A stretch of 64,000 nucleotides of DNA from an uncultured Lachnospiraceae bacterium (GTDB lineage Bacteria; Bacillota; Clostridia; Lachnospirales; Lachnospiraceae), in assembly GCA_910585965.1 (NCBI GenBank), contig CAJUHH010000005.1:62001-126000 (forward strand), written 5' to 3'. The position numbers were made by a program, and so were the translations under genes. The notes under the pieces were generated by a model, which had not been told where the DNA came from, searched no databases, and saw nothing but the letters and a program-made list of their open reading frames with translations. Each line of letters opens with the position of its first letter. Positions within the stretch are counted from its first letter, which is position 1. Positions 1 through 7,110 of the stretch are shown here, in pieces.

Positions 1-863
1 AACCGGCGGCAAGAAATACGGCGGCATGCATCGGCTATGCGGCGGTGGCTATAAGAAAAAAATATGGGGACAGCATTATGTGCGTGCTGCCTTCGGATCA
101 TTATGTAAAGAATAAGGAAGCTTATAAGGAAGTTATGGATTTTGCTATGGACCTGGCGGAGAAAGAAGACAGGCTCGTAACGGTTGGGATCAAGCCCACA
201 GAACCTGCCACTGGTTATGGCTATATCAAGTACGATAAACGGATGGAGGAGATTGCCCATAGGATTGGAAACGTGAGTCAGAAGCGGATTACAGCTTACC
301 CAGTATCTGATTTTGTGGAGAAACCCAGCCTTCCTATTGCGAAGTCCTATGTGGAGCAGGGGTGCTATCTTTGGAACAGCGGAATGTTTATATGGAAAAC
401 TTCAGTGATCATGAAATATTTCGAAAGGCTGCTTCCTGATGTGTATGAATGTCTGATGGAAATAGAAGAAGCAATTGGAACGGAAAGAGAAAAGGAAACG
501 ATAGAGCGGGTGTACCCAACGATTCCCAAGATTTCGATCGATTATGGAATTATGGAAAAAGCGGATCAAGTGATTATGCTGGACGGCGATTTTGGCTGGA
601 GCGATGTGGGAAGCTGGGACGCATTGGATACGCTGTATGAAGCTGATGAGAATAACAATGTGGTTTATGGAGAGCAAATCCATATCGGTTCTAAGAATTG
701 CATTGCCTATGGAAAAGATAAGCTGATTGCCACGATTGGTTTGGAGGATGTGATTATCGTAGAAACGGAGGATGCAGTGCTTGTATGCGATAAATCGAAG
801 GCCCAGGAGGTAAAAAAGATCGTGGAGATCCTTCAGGAAAAGGGGAAGGACAAATATTTGTAA
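1..863 (+). CDS. manC: Mannose-1-phosphate guanylyltransferase, 5' end cut by window edge
   Basis: This enzyme makes GDP-mannose from mannose-1-phosphate and GTP in the cytoplasm, feeding mannose or its derivatives into glycans. The reading frame is open from base 3, and the residues before the first in-window start (ARNTAACIGYAAVAIRKKYG) match the conserved active-site neighbourhood of the family, so the true start lies upstream. Also visible are LPSDH, the EKP of the sugar-nucleotide loop and the WNSGMF motif. The protein ends soon after the nucleotidyltransferase fold, without the phosphomannose isomerase domain of two-domain ManC. It stops 100 bp before a strong bidirectional terminator. 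The GTG at base 45 is an internal codon, not a start. The function is quite certain; the exact sugar nucleotide could differ. Confidence 0.9.
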   Translation, partial: PAARNTAACIGYAAVAIRKKYGDSIMCVLPSDHYVKNKEAYKEVMDFAMDLAEKEDRLVTVGIKPTEPATGYGYIKYDKRMEEIAHRIGNVSQKRITAYPVSDFVEKPSLPIAKSYVEQGCYLWNSGMFIWKTSVIMKYFERLLPDVYECLMEIEEAIGTEREKETIERVYPTIPKISIDYGIMEKADQVIMLDGDFGWSDVGSWDALDTLYEADENNNVVYGEQIHIGSKNCIAYGKDKLIATIGLEDVIIVETEDAVLVCDKSKAQEVKKIVEILQEKGKDKYL

Positions 864-910
864 GACGGCTTCCAATGCCTTGGCAACTAAATAGGTGAAA
901 AGCTTTTCCC

Positions 911-961
911 CTGCTTACTTTGTCAGCAGTAAACTTCCATGAGCGGGTCTGCTCATAAAAA
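911..961 (+). repeat. Two-hairpin repeat motif, copy 1
   Basis: CTGCT (911-915) can pair with AGCAG (925-929). Then come AAACTTCC (931-938) and a second hairpin ATGAGC-GGGTCT-GCTCAT (939-956), followed by AAAAA. A similar arrangement occurs at 31499-31542 with mostly compensated base changes. Both copies sit directly beside an intrinsic terminator. Strand is uncertain. Confidence 0.5.
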
Positions 962-962
962 T

Positions 963-1000
963 AAAGTGCGTAAGTTTTGTTGGTAACTTACGCACTTTTT
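963..1000. terminator. Bidirectional intrinsic terminator
   Basis: A perfect 14-bp stem (963-976 with 985-998) encloses an 8-base loop, with a T-run on the right and an A-rich stretch on the left. It lies between the convergent manC and chemoreceptor genes and can end transcription from both sides. Confidence 0.9.
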
Positions 1001-1066
1001 GTTATGGAAAAATTCTATTACAATAAGCTGCAAATTTATGTAGTATTTTGGTAAATCCGTTCCGTC

Positions 1067-2767
1067 CTATTCATCCATTAACTTAAACTGTCCTACCAGT
1101 TCATCCAATGTCACAGCCTGTGCGGACAATTCTTCGCTTGTAGCGGAAGTTTCCTGTGCAGTTGCCGAATTGTTCTGTACTACCTCGGAAATCTGGCCAA
1201 CCCCTTGCTCTGCCTGGCGCATGGTCTCGTTCTGGTCTCCGATCATAATGCTCAGATTCTTGGAAACTTCGGCAATCTGTTTGATGCCGTCCACTACTAT
1301 TTCGATGGAGCTGGATGCGCTTTCCACCGCGCGGTTTCCGCCTTCGATTTCCCTTAAAGATCCTTCGATCAGCTCCCTGGTATCCACTGCCGCTTTTGCG
1401 CTTTGTTCAGCAAGCTGACGGATCTGATCTGCAACTACAGCAAAACCGCGTCCTGCTTCCCCTGCCCTTGCCGCTTCGATAGACGCATTCAGGGACAACA
1501 GGTTTGTCTGGGATGCGATGGATTCGATCTCGGAAATAATATTACCGATTTTCTTAGAAGTATCATCAATTTTCTGCATAGCAGCAACAACGGTATTCAT
1601 TCCGTCACGGCTGTTGTCCGCCTCATCCGCGCATTTCTTTGTCTGTACATAAGATTCTTCCGCATCTTCCGCGCTTCTTGCCATCGTATCCGTAATATTT
1701 ACAATTGTTGCCTGCAGTTCCTCTACAGCGCCCGCCTGGTCCGTTGCGCCTTCTGCAAGATTCTGGGCGGATTCCGCCAGGTTTGAGGCACCGGCTGATA
1801 CCTGGTTCGATGCTTCCGCAATGGAACGCAGTGTGGTTGTCATCTGATTTCTTAAGCCTCTCATCGCATCTACCAGTTTTTCGAAATCGCCGGTATAACG
1901 ATCCAGCATGGAAGAAGTCACCGCATAGTTTCCATTTGCCATTTCTCCTAAAAGATAGCTGATGTCATTGATAATTTCATTCAGCTTATCCGACATTTCC
2001 CTTGCTTCCCTTACCATTACCGCGACTTCGTCCTCCGCTTCAACCACAGGGAACGGGGCTGAGAAATCCCCTGCCGCCAATAAGTTCAGCCTGCTTCCTA
2101 ATTCATTCAAGGGCTGTGAGATCCCTCTGGCAATACTCCTTCCTATTTTTGTGGAAACGGTTATCCCGCAGATGATTACCGCTACAATTACTACCAGTAA
2201 TATGAGTGACAATATCTGAAGAGTAGAAGAAAGCGCATTTCCTTCGTCTACTTTTACTGTCAGAAGTTCTTCCAGCCTTATATAAATATCGTTATATTTT
2301 CCTGCCAGTTCGCTTAAGGCCAAATCCTGCGCCTGCCGGCATAACTCTCTGTCCGTAGTTGCGCCGAGGTCCATGATCTGCTGATCCAATGCCCAATATT
2401 CATCCAATAATGCCTCGATCTCATCGTAAGTCTTCCGCCCGTCTTCCGACACGATGGTATTTTCTACCTGTGCGAAATATTCCTGAAATTGTGCTTTGTT
2501 TTCTGCATGCTGTTGTACGACGGTAGTTATTGCATCCGCATCATCATACCCGATAGCCGCTCTGAGCGATGATCTGGAATCCGCAAAGGTAAACAATGCT
2601 TTTCCGATATCCCCTTGTGCAAAACCAAAATTCTTTAGTGCGTAAGAATACCTGTTGGAAATGACGATTACCGCGATCAAACCAGCAATTGCCGCAATTG
2701 CCGAAATAGCTGAAACCAATACAAAAGATTTCGTAAGTCTTTTCTCGATTTTTTCTTTGTTGAACAT
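1067..2767 (-). CDS. Methyl-accepting chemotaxis protein (566 aa)
   Basis: This is a membrane chemoreceptor that controls CheA through CheW. It has an N-terminal transmembrane helix at about residues 15-37, a helical extracellular sensor region to about 185 that resembles a four-helix bundle, a second transmembrane helix at about 188-208, a HAMP region, and a long cytoplasmic signalling coiled coil. The highly conserved hairpin tip is present (ASQTNLLSLNASIEAARAGE). The start is set by GGGAGGAG just upstream of the ATG on the minus strand, and a good sigma-A promoter lies at 2850-2878. It is a single-gene unit facing away from the spo0A-like gene. The ligand cannot be told from sequence. It belongs to the same broad class as the receptor at 16814 but has a different sensor domain. 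Confidence 0.95.
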   Translation of the reverse strand: MFNKEKIEKRLTKSFVLVSAISAIAAIAGLIAVIVISNRYSYALKNFGFAQGDIGKALFTFADSRSSLRAAIGYDDADAITTVVQQHAENKAQFQEYFAQVENTIVSEDGRKTYDEIEALLDEYWALDQQIMDLGATTDRELCRQAQDLALSELAGKYNDIYIRLEELLTVKVDEGNALSSTLQILSLILLVVIVAVIICGITVSTKIGRSIARGISQPLNELGSRLNLLAAGDFSAPFPVVEAEDEVAVMVREAREMSDKLNEIINDISYLLGEMANGNYAVTSSMLDRYTGDFEKLVDAMRGLRNQMTTTLRSIAEASNQVSAGASNLAESAQNLAEGATDQAGAVEELQATIVNITDTMARSAEDAEESYVQTKKCADEADNSRDGMNTVVAAMQKIDDTSKKIGNIISEIESIASQTNLLSLNASIEAARAGEAGRGFAVVADQIRQLAEQSAKAAVDTRELIEGSLREIEGGNRAVESASSSIEIVVDGIKQIAEVSKNLSIMIGDQNETMRQAEQGVGQISEVVQNNSATAQETSATSEELSAQAVTLDELVGQFKLMDE

Positions 2768-2849
2768 CTTTTTTTTCTCCTCCCTGGTTTATAGAATCGA
2801 ATTTTTGGGCATATCTTTAGCTAATGCTCATAAACTTACCAATAAACCC

Positions 2850-2878
2850 ATTATAATCCTTTTATGAAAATTATACAA
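2850..2878 (-). promoter_or_regulatory. Sigma-A promoter of the chemoreceptor gene
   Basis: On the minus strand, TTGTAT (2873-2878) is followed after 17 bases by TATAAT (2850-2855), about 80 bp before the start codon at 2767. Most of the gap 2768-3084 is explained by this promoter and the opposing one at 3011-3040; nothing else was seen there. Confidence 0.75.
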
Positions 2879-3010
2879 CCTTTTTACCGATTTCATAGTA
2901 TAGAAAGGTGAAATCGCTAAAAAGAACAGAAACAAGTATTCATAAGATTTGTACAAAGACATATTTTCTTACAATATCCTTATTTGTCCTAAAACCGCGA
3001 TAAGTTACAA

Positions 3011-3040
3011 TTTACAATAGAAACGGATATATGATATGAT
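3011..3040 (+). promoter_or_regulatory. Probable promoter of the Spo0A-C gene
   Basis: TTTACA (3011-3016), an 18-base spacer and an extended -10 TGATATGAT (hexamer 3035-3040) precede the small Spo0A-like gene by about 45 bp. Confidence 0.6.
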
Positions 3041-3084
3041 GCAGGGGAAGCGAGGGTAATTTTGTATGTAAAGGGGGAATTTTG

Positions 3085-3465
3085 GTGCAAACGGTGGAAT
3101 TGGAACGGACAGAAGAGTTCGGATTGATGGAATACATAACGGAATTCATGCTGGATATGGGAGTTCCGGCGCATCTGAAGGGATACCATTATTTAAGGAC
3201 GGCAATTTTATTGGCAGAGGAAGATATGGAAGTGGTCGGAAGCGTGACGAAGCTTTTATATCCTGAGATAGCCAAGCGATTTAAGACAACGGAGCAAAAG
3301 GTGGAACGCGCCATCAGGAATGCGATCGAGGTTTCCTGGGCGAGGGGGAATGCGGATACGTTTGAGGATTTGTTCGGCTATTCCTTCCTTACAGGCAACA
3401 GCAGGCCGACAAACAGCGAGTATATCGCGCAGATCGCAGACAGGATACGGCTAGAGGTTGGATGA
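3085..3465 (+). CDS. Stand-alone Spo0A C-terminal DNA-binding domain protein
   Basis: This 126-residue protein consists only of the Spo0A effector domain, with no receiver domain. Conserved Spo0A segments are obvious: GVPAHLKGYHYLR, the VTKLLYPEIAKRF helix, the recognition region VERAIRNAIEVSW, and GRP/PTNSEYIAQIADRIR near the end. It is expected to bind 0A-box-like DNA without needing phosphorylation, or to interfere with Spo0A; both are inference. GGGGG at 3073-3077 lies 7 bases before the GTG at 3085, which is preferred over the TTG at 3082. It is monocistronic and ends at the terminator at 3531. Confidence 0.85.
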   Translation: MQTVELERTEEFGLMEYITEFMLDMGVPAHLKGYHYLRTAILLAEEDMEVVGSVTKLLYPEIAKRFKTTEQKVERAIRNAIEVSWARGNADTFEDLFGYSFLTGNSRPTNSEYIAQIADRIRLEVG

Positions 3466-3530
3466 GGATTGTGACGGCGGTTCTGGAGAAAGAGGCTTTT
3501 TTGGCGCAGAAATAAAAAGAAGGATCAGGA

Positions 3531-3581
3531 AAGAGGACTATTGCGGAAGTTCCATGTGGGCTTGGGCAATAGTTCTTTTTT
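3531..3581 (+). terminator. Intrinsic terminator
   Basis: AAGAGGACTATTGC (3531-3544) pairs with GCAATAGTTCTTTT (3566-3579), with two G-T pairs, and is followed by a T-run. It ends the Spo0A-C transcript. Its loop carries TTCCATGTGGGCTTG, which resembles part of the repeat motif at 911 and 31499. Confidence 0.75.
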
Positions 3582-3587
3582 GTAGGG

Positions 3588-3602
3588 AAATTGATTTCCG
3601 TG
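3588..3602 (+). repeat. Solo copy of the palindrome end sequence
   Basis: The 15-mer AAATTGATTTCCGTG matches the right end of the palindrome (6044-6058), and 14 of its bases occur inverted at 5731-5744. It lies just upstream of the padR promoter, at the left edge of an AT-rich gene unit. Confidence 0.45.
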
Positions 3603-3620
3603 ATTAGTTTAAATCATATC

Positions 3621-3668
3621 TTGACAGATATATAGAATTTCTATATACTATAAAGAAATTCTATATAG
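3621..3668 (+). promoter_or_regulatory. padR promoter with probable autoregulatory operator
   Basis: TTGACA (3621-3626) and TATACT (3644-3649) are separated by 17 bases. The dyad TATAGAATTTCTATA (3631-3645) fills the spacer and overlaps the -10, and a related half-site AGAAATTCTATATAG (3654-3668) lies over the transcription start. Such placement is expected for a repressor, most simply the PadR protein encoded next. Confidence 0.75.
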
Positions 3669-3681
3669 TTTATAAAGGAAG

Positions 3682-4017
3682 ATGACGACAGAAATGGGGG
3701 ACAAGATTTTTCAAAACAGCAATATTGATATGTTAATATTAAAAATATTGGAAGAAAAGGATATGTATGGATATGAAATAATACGGAAAATAAATAACAT
3801 ATCCAGCCATAAGTTTGTTTTAAAAGCAGGGACTTTGTACCCTCTCCTGCATGCATTGGAAAAAGAGGGATATGTAATTTCTTATGAAAAAATGGAGGAT
3901 ACCAGACAGGTCAGGAAGTATTATAGGATAACAGAAGAAGGAAAGAAACATTTGGATTGCAAAATCCAGAATTGGAAGGAATATTCTTCTATTATTAATT
4001 ATGTACTTGAGGGATAA
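3682..4017 (+). CDS. PadR-family transcriptional regulator
   Basis: This is a small winged-helix repressor of 111 residues. Family features are the MLILKILEEKDMYGYEI helix, the GTLYPLLHALEKEGYV recognition helix and the RKYYRITEEG wing. It probably controls its own operon through the dyads at 3631-3668. The ATG at 3682 is only two bases from AAGGA; the ATG at 3694 (MGDKIFQN) is an alternative start with a long spacing. The stop is two bases before the next start, so it is co-transcribed with the membrane protein gene. Base composition is clearly more AT-rich than in the neighbouring genes, suggesting transfer of the whole unit. PadR regulators next to membrane proteins often answer to membrane or antibiotic stress, but the signal here is unknown. 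Confidence 0.9.
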   Translation: MTTEMGDKIFQNSNIDMLILKILEEKDMYGYEIIRKINNISSHKFVLKAGTLYPLLHALEKEGYVISYEKMEDTRQVRKYYRITEEGKKHLDCKIQNWKEYSSIINYVLEG

Positions 4018-4019
4018 AG

Positions 4020-5300
4020 ATGGATAATATGATAAAGAGCTATGTAGAAACAGCATGTAGCTGCATAAAGTGGAAAAATTATCATTTTGCAATTAAAACA
4101 GAGTTAAAAAACCATATATATGATAGTTTTAATGATTACATTGAGCAAGGCATGCCAGAAGAAGAAGCAATGGATTTGGTATTGCGAAATATGGGAGATC
4201 CATATATCATTGGAAAAGCACTAAATGAAGCATATCAACCAAAGTACAATAAGATGCTGATTCTTACAGTTTTCTTCCCAGTTATTTTATTTTCTCTGTG
4301 TGAGTATTTTGCGATGCTGGAGGCAACGGGGAATTCTTTTTATTTTATAAAAATTTTTTTTCATATATTAATAGGAAGTGCAGGAGGATTCTGGCTGTTT
4401 CAAAGCGATTGGAGCGAAGAGAGAAGATTTAATCGGTTTGTGTTAAGAGCTTATATAAGCATTATTGTAACTTGTGTTATCGTACACCTTCTTTTTTTCC
4501 CAGATATGTTCAATGTGTTAAATGGAATGTTGTTTTTGTTATCACATTTATGTTGTTGCTGTATTGACAGAATAAAAAACCGAAAGATAATTGGCCTGAT
4601 TATAGTTATGCTGATTGATATGGTAGCAATATTTATTGCATTTTATGTTCAAGCATTTGCAGGAATGATAATGTTGACGGCTAGCAGCTGGGCGGTTTGC
4701 ATGGAAACAATAAGAAGCGGTTGGATTGACATCGATAAAAAAAGATTTGGGTATTTTCTTGTTTCTATTCCTTGCTTGGTCATACTTTTATATTCTGTAA
4801 TAATTAAAATGGATAATATACTGTTGAACAGGAAAGGATTTTTTGTTTTGGAGATTATGAAAGGTGCAATAGTTTGCGGAAGGGGAAATGCTAAAATTGC
4901 TAGTTACAAAGGAATTGCAGATTATCCGCTTACGCTTGTGATAGCAAGATATGGCTATATCATGTTGGCAGTATATATTATATGCTTTGGTTTTATTATA
5001 TTTGAAATTATAAAGATTTTTCACAAACAGCAGAGCGTTATAGGCAGGGTTCTGATGATATCTGTTGTAACTAATTTTCTTATAGAATTTATTTTTGCAT
5101 TGTTACTGAATCTTGGAATACCGCTTGTAAAGGGATTTGTGGTTCCCTTTCTGGATTTCCGTTTTGGAATAGTGACTAAGATGGTGCAAATTGGGCTGAT
5201 AATAAAATTGGATTGTTTCGGTAATTATATTTTTAGCAATTATTCGGATCATAGATTATTTGATGTGGAAGGGGGAAAGATAATAATATACTATAGATGA
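4020..5300 (+). CDS. Permease-prefix membrane protein with SEDS (FtsW/RodA)-like C-terminus
   Basis: The first 75 or so residues are a soluble region with the PEEEAMDLVLRNMGDP signature seen in DUF1700/permease-prefix proteins that partner PadR regulators. Nine or so hydrophobic segments follow. The last third has FtsW/RodA-like features: DYPLTLVIARYGY resembles the loop before the catalytic Asp region, and GIPLVKGFVVPFLDFRFG resembles the SEDS glycine/proline motif, though it is poorly conserved. True SEDS proteins polymerise glycan strands from lipid II; whether this one is active is unknown. GAGGG at 4009 supports the start. It lies between padR and a small secreted protein gene, in an AT-rich unit. 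A pure transporter-like role cannot be excluded. Confidence 0.65.
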   Translation: MDNMIKSYVETACSCIKWKNYHFAIKTELKNHIYDSFNDYIEQGMPEEEAMDLVLRNMGDPYIIGKALNEAYQPKYNKMLILTVFFPVILFSLCEYFAMLEATGNSFYFIKIFFHILIGSAGGFWLFQSDWSEERRFNRFVLRAYISIIVTCVIVHLLFFPDMFNVLNGMLFLLSHLCCCCIDRIKNRKIIGLIIVMLIDMVAIFIAFYVQAFAGMIMLTASSWAVCMETIRSGWIDIDKKRFGYFLVSIPCLVILLYSVIIKMDNILLNRKGFFVLEIMKGAIVCGRGNAKIASYKGIADYPLTLVIARYGYIMLAVYIICFGFIIFEIIKIFHKQQSVIGRVLMISVVTNFLIEFIFALLLNLGIPLVKGFVVPFLDFRFGIVTKMVQIGLIIKLDCFGNYIFSNYSDHRLFDVEGGKIIIYYR

Positions 5301-5325
5301 GCTTTAGGAGGAAAGGGGAAAAAAT

Positions 5326-5649
5326 ATGAAAAGAAAAAAGAAGTACATAGTTTCAGTATTATCAATTATTTTTGTGGCAGCCAATCCGTTAAGTGTGTTT
5401 GCGGCCGATACATCAATGGAAATTGATACAGAGAAAATTATCAGTATTGATGCGGCAAAACCAACTTCAGAAACTGGAAAAACGTTGGAAGAGGTATTGG
5501 GAATTCAGTCTGCTCGGGCAACATCGATGCCTCGAGAAACTTGGGATTGGAGTAAGGGAAAGTATTCTGGTGATTTTGAAATTGCATATGAGTATTCATA
5601 TACTCAGTATAACTTTTCGGGATACTCCCAATATTATTATCACTTATAA
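5326..5649 (+). CDS. Small secreted protein of unknown function (107 aa)
   Basis: I do not recognise the family. It starts with a classic Sec signal peptide: MKRKKK, a hydrophobic stretch, then a cleavage site after VFA (about residue 26). The mature part is about 80 residues. It contains one Trp-rich spot (WDWSKGKY) and a very Tyr-rich tail (EYSYTQYNFSGYSQYYYHL). The tail faintly recalls lactococcin-972-type bacteriocins, but that is a weak impression and the family's usual C-terminal part is missing. AGGAGG lies at 5306-5311 and GGGG at 5315-5318. The stop codon lies inside the first arm of a terminator hairpin. It is third in the PadR/SEDS-like unit, so it may be the product handled by that membrane protein. 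It may also be truncated at its 3' end. Confidence 0.7.
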   Translation: MKRKKKYIVSVLSIIFVAANPLSVFAADTSMEIDTEKIISIDAAKPTSETGKTLEEVLGIQSARATSMPRETWDWSKGKYSGDFEIAYEYSYTQYNFSGYSQYYYHL

Positions 5650-5690
5650 GGGGTGTGGCACAAAAGTGCAAACACCCCTTAAATGTTTTT
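5648..5690 (+). terminator. Intrinsic terminator of the PadR unit
   Basis: AAGGGGTGT (5648-5656) pairs with ACACCCCTT (5672-5680), and an inner GCAC-AAAA-GTGC extends the stem. TTTTTT follows at about 5686. The stem starts inside the stop codon of the small secreted protein gene. Confidence 0.85.
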
Positions 5691-5730
5691 TGCTTTCCCA
5701 TAAGGATGTTTGTTTTACTAAGATTTTTAT

Positions 5731-6057
5731 ACGGAAATCAATTTTTGCAAAGGGCATGGCGCACCGGGGAGCGAGGAAGGAAACGGCAACGGCCTGGGAA
5801 GGGTCTGGCGTGGGTTGTTTTTTGCTGTTGTGTACAATCAGTAATTTCACTTATGAAATGGTCGAAAATCTAGGGTGAAATTGCCACGGATGGCAAATTT
5901 TAACCCGACCGATTTGAAAATATTTATCCATTTCATTAGTGAAATCTGATTGGCAACTCCAGCAAAAAAACAACCCACGCCAGACCCTTCCCAGGCCGTT
6001 GCCGTTTCCTTCCCCGCTCCCCGGTGCGCCATGCCCTTTGCAAAAATTGATTTCCGT
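5731..6057. repeat. 327-bp near-perfect palindrome (putative MITE-like element)
   Basis: The outer arms, 5731-5827 and 5960-6057, are reverse complements of 97 and 98 bp with one substitution and one T-run length difference. The inner part is also symmetrical. CAATCAG-ATTTCACT-ATGAAATGG at about 5834-5861 pairs with 5929-5957, and a central hairpin joins GGGTGAAATTGCCA and TGGCAAATTTTAACCC around base 5891. No convincing gene lies inside; open frames on both strands are translations of the same arm. The element is GC-rich in the arms and AT-rich at the centre. It fills the gap between the PadR unit and the glycan operon. Its end sequence recurs at 3588 and 21691. Confidence 0.85.
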
Positions 6058-6078
6058 GTATGCTTTTTCCAAAAAATG

Positions 6079-6087
6079 TGATAGAAT
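6079..6087 (+). promoter_or_regulatory. Possible extended -10 element for the glycan operon
   Basis: TGATAGAAT lies just outside the palindrome and about 50 bp before the first glycan gene. The same 12 bases (TGATAGAATAAA) follow the related repeat end at 21724. No good -35 is visible here, so the call is weak. Confidence 0.35.
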
Positions 6088-6135
6088 AAACTCTGTATAT
6101 AAACAGAAATAAAAATAATATAGAGAGGTCTTGCC

Positions 6136-7065
6136 ATGGAACTGCTTAGCGTAATAGTTCCCAGTTATAATGAGGAAGAAAACGTCTTTGATTTTTATGA
6201 GGAATTGATGAAGAATGAGACGTTTTTCCAGCAAAGGGAACTGGATGTGGAAATCATATATATCGATGACGGGTCGAAGGATCAGACAGTCGGGAAAGTA
6301 AAGGAATTGGCGGGGAAGGATAAGAGGGTTCGTCTCGTATCATTTTCCAGGAATTTCGGGAAAGAAGCTGCTATTTATGCCGGTTTGCAAAAGGCGAAAG
6401 GGGACTATGCAGTGTTGATGGATTGTGACTTGCAGGATCCGCCTTCCCTATTGCCGGAGATGTTTCGGTATATGGATGAAGGATATGATTCGGTGGCCAC
6501 AAGAAGGGTATCGAGGAAAGGGGAACCGCCTATCCGTTCGTTTTTTGCCAGGATGTTTTACCGCATTATGAATAAGATATCGAAGACGGAAATCGTGGAC
6601 GGGGCCAGAGACTATCGGCTGATGAAAAGGCAGGTGGTGGATTCCATTCTGGCGATGGCGGAATATAACCGATTTACGAAGGGGATTTTCGGCTGGGTAG
6701 GCTACGAGACGAAGTGGCTGGAATATGAAAATATCGAGCGGAAGAAAGGGGAAACGAAATGGTCGTTCTGGAAGCTGTTTTTATATTCCCTTGATGGTAT
6801 TATGGCGTTTTCCACAGTGCCTTTGGCGATTGCCTCTTTTATGGGGGTGCTGTTTTGTGCATTTGCATTTCTTATGATCATCTTTATTATTGTAAGAAAG
6901 CTGCTGTTTGGCGACCCTACTTCCGGCTGGCCTTCTTTGGTATGCATTATTTTGCTTTGCAGCGGCGTGCAACTCTTCTGTGTAGGTATAGTGGGGCAAT
7001 ATTTGTCAAAAACTTATATGGAAGTAAAAAAACGTCCGATTTATTTAATAAAAGAAGAGATTTGA
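6136..7065 (+). CDS. GtrB/DPM1-type polyprenyl-phosphate glycosyltransferase (GT2)
   Basis: This enzyme is expected to move a sugar from a nucleotide donor to undecaprenyl phosphate on the inner membrane face, giving a lipid-linked monosaccharide. The N-terminal GT2 fold shows VIVPSYNEEEN, YIDDGSKDQT and the DCDLQDPP metal-binding motif. The RNFGKEAAIYAGL helix is typical of the DPM1/GtrB branch. Two C-terminal transmembrane helices lie at about residues 228-255 and 265-290. AGAGAGG at 6122-6128 sets the start. It is the first gene of the long glycan operon. The user of its product could be the GT39-like protein at 19896. The sugar is not predictable. Confidence 0.9.
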   Translation: MELLSVIVPSYNEEENVFDFYEELMKNETFFQQRELDVEIIYIDDGSKDQTVGKVKELAGKDKRVRLVSFSRNFGKEAAIYAGLQKAKGDYAVLMDCDLQDPPSLLPEMFRYMDEGYDSVATRRVSRKGEPPIRSFFARMFYRIMNKISKTEIVDGARDYRLMKRQVVDSILAMAEYNRFTKGIFGWVGYETKWLEYENIERKKGETKWSFWKLFLYSLDGIMAFSTVPLAIASFMGVLFCAFAFLMIIFIIVRKLLFGDPTSGWPSLVCIILLCSGVQLFCVGIVGQYLSKTYMEVKKRPIYLIKEEI

Positions 7066-7110
7066 ACAAATGTAGAAACAGGGGAATACTCCTGGGAAAT
7101 GGAGCGAAAG

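Noticed and set aside
5326..5649. Assignment of the small secreted protein as a lactococcin-972 bacteriocin
   Set aside because: Only the short Tyr/Ser-rich tail recalls that family. The expected C-terminal half is absent, so the function was left open.
5393..6234. Overlapping open frames of 68-161 codons on both strands around the palindrome
   Set aside because: They share near-identical peptides because they translate the same inverted arm from both directions. They have no ribosome binding sites and cross the terminator of the preceding gene.
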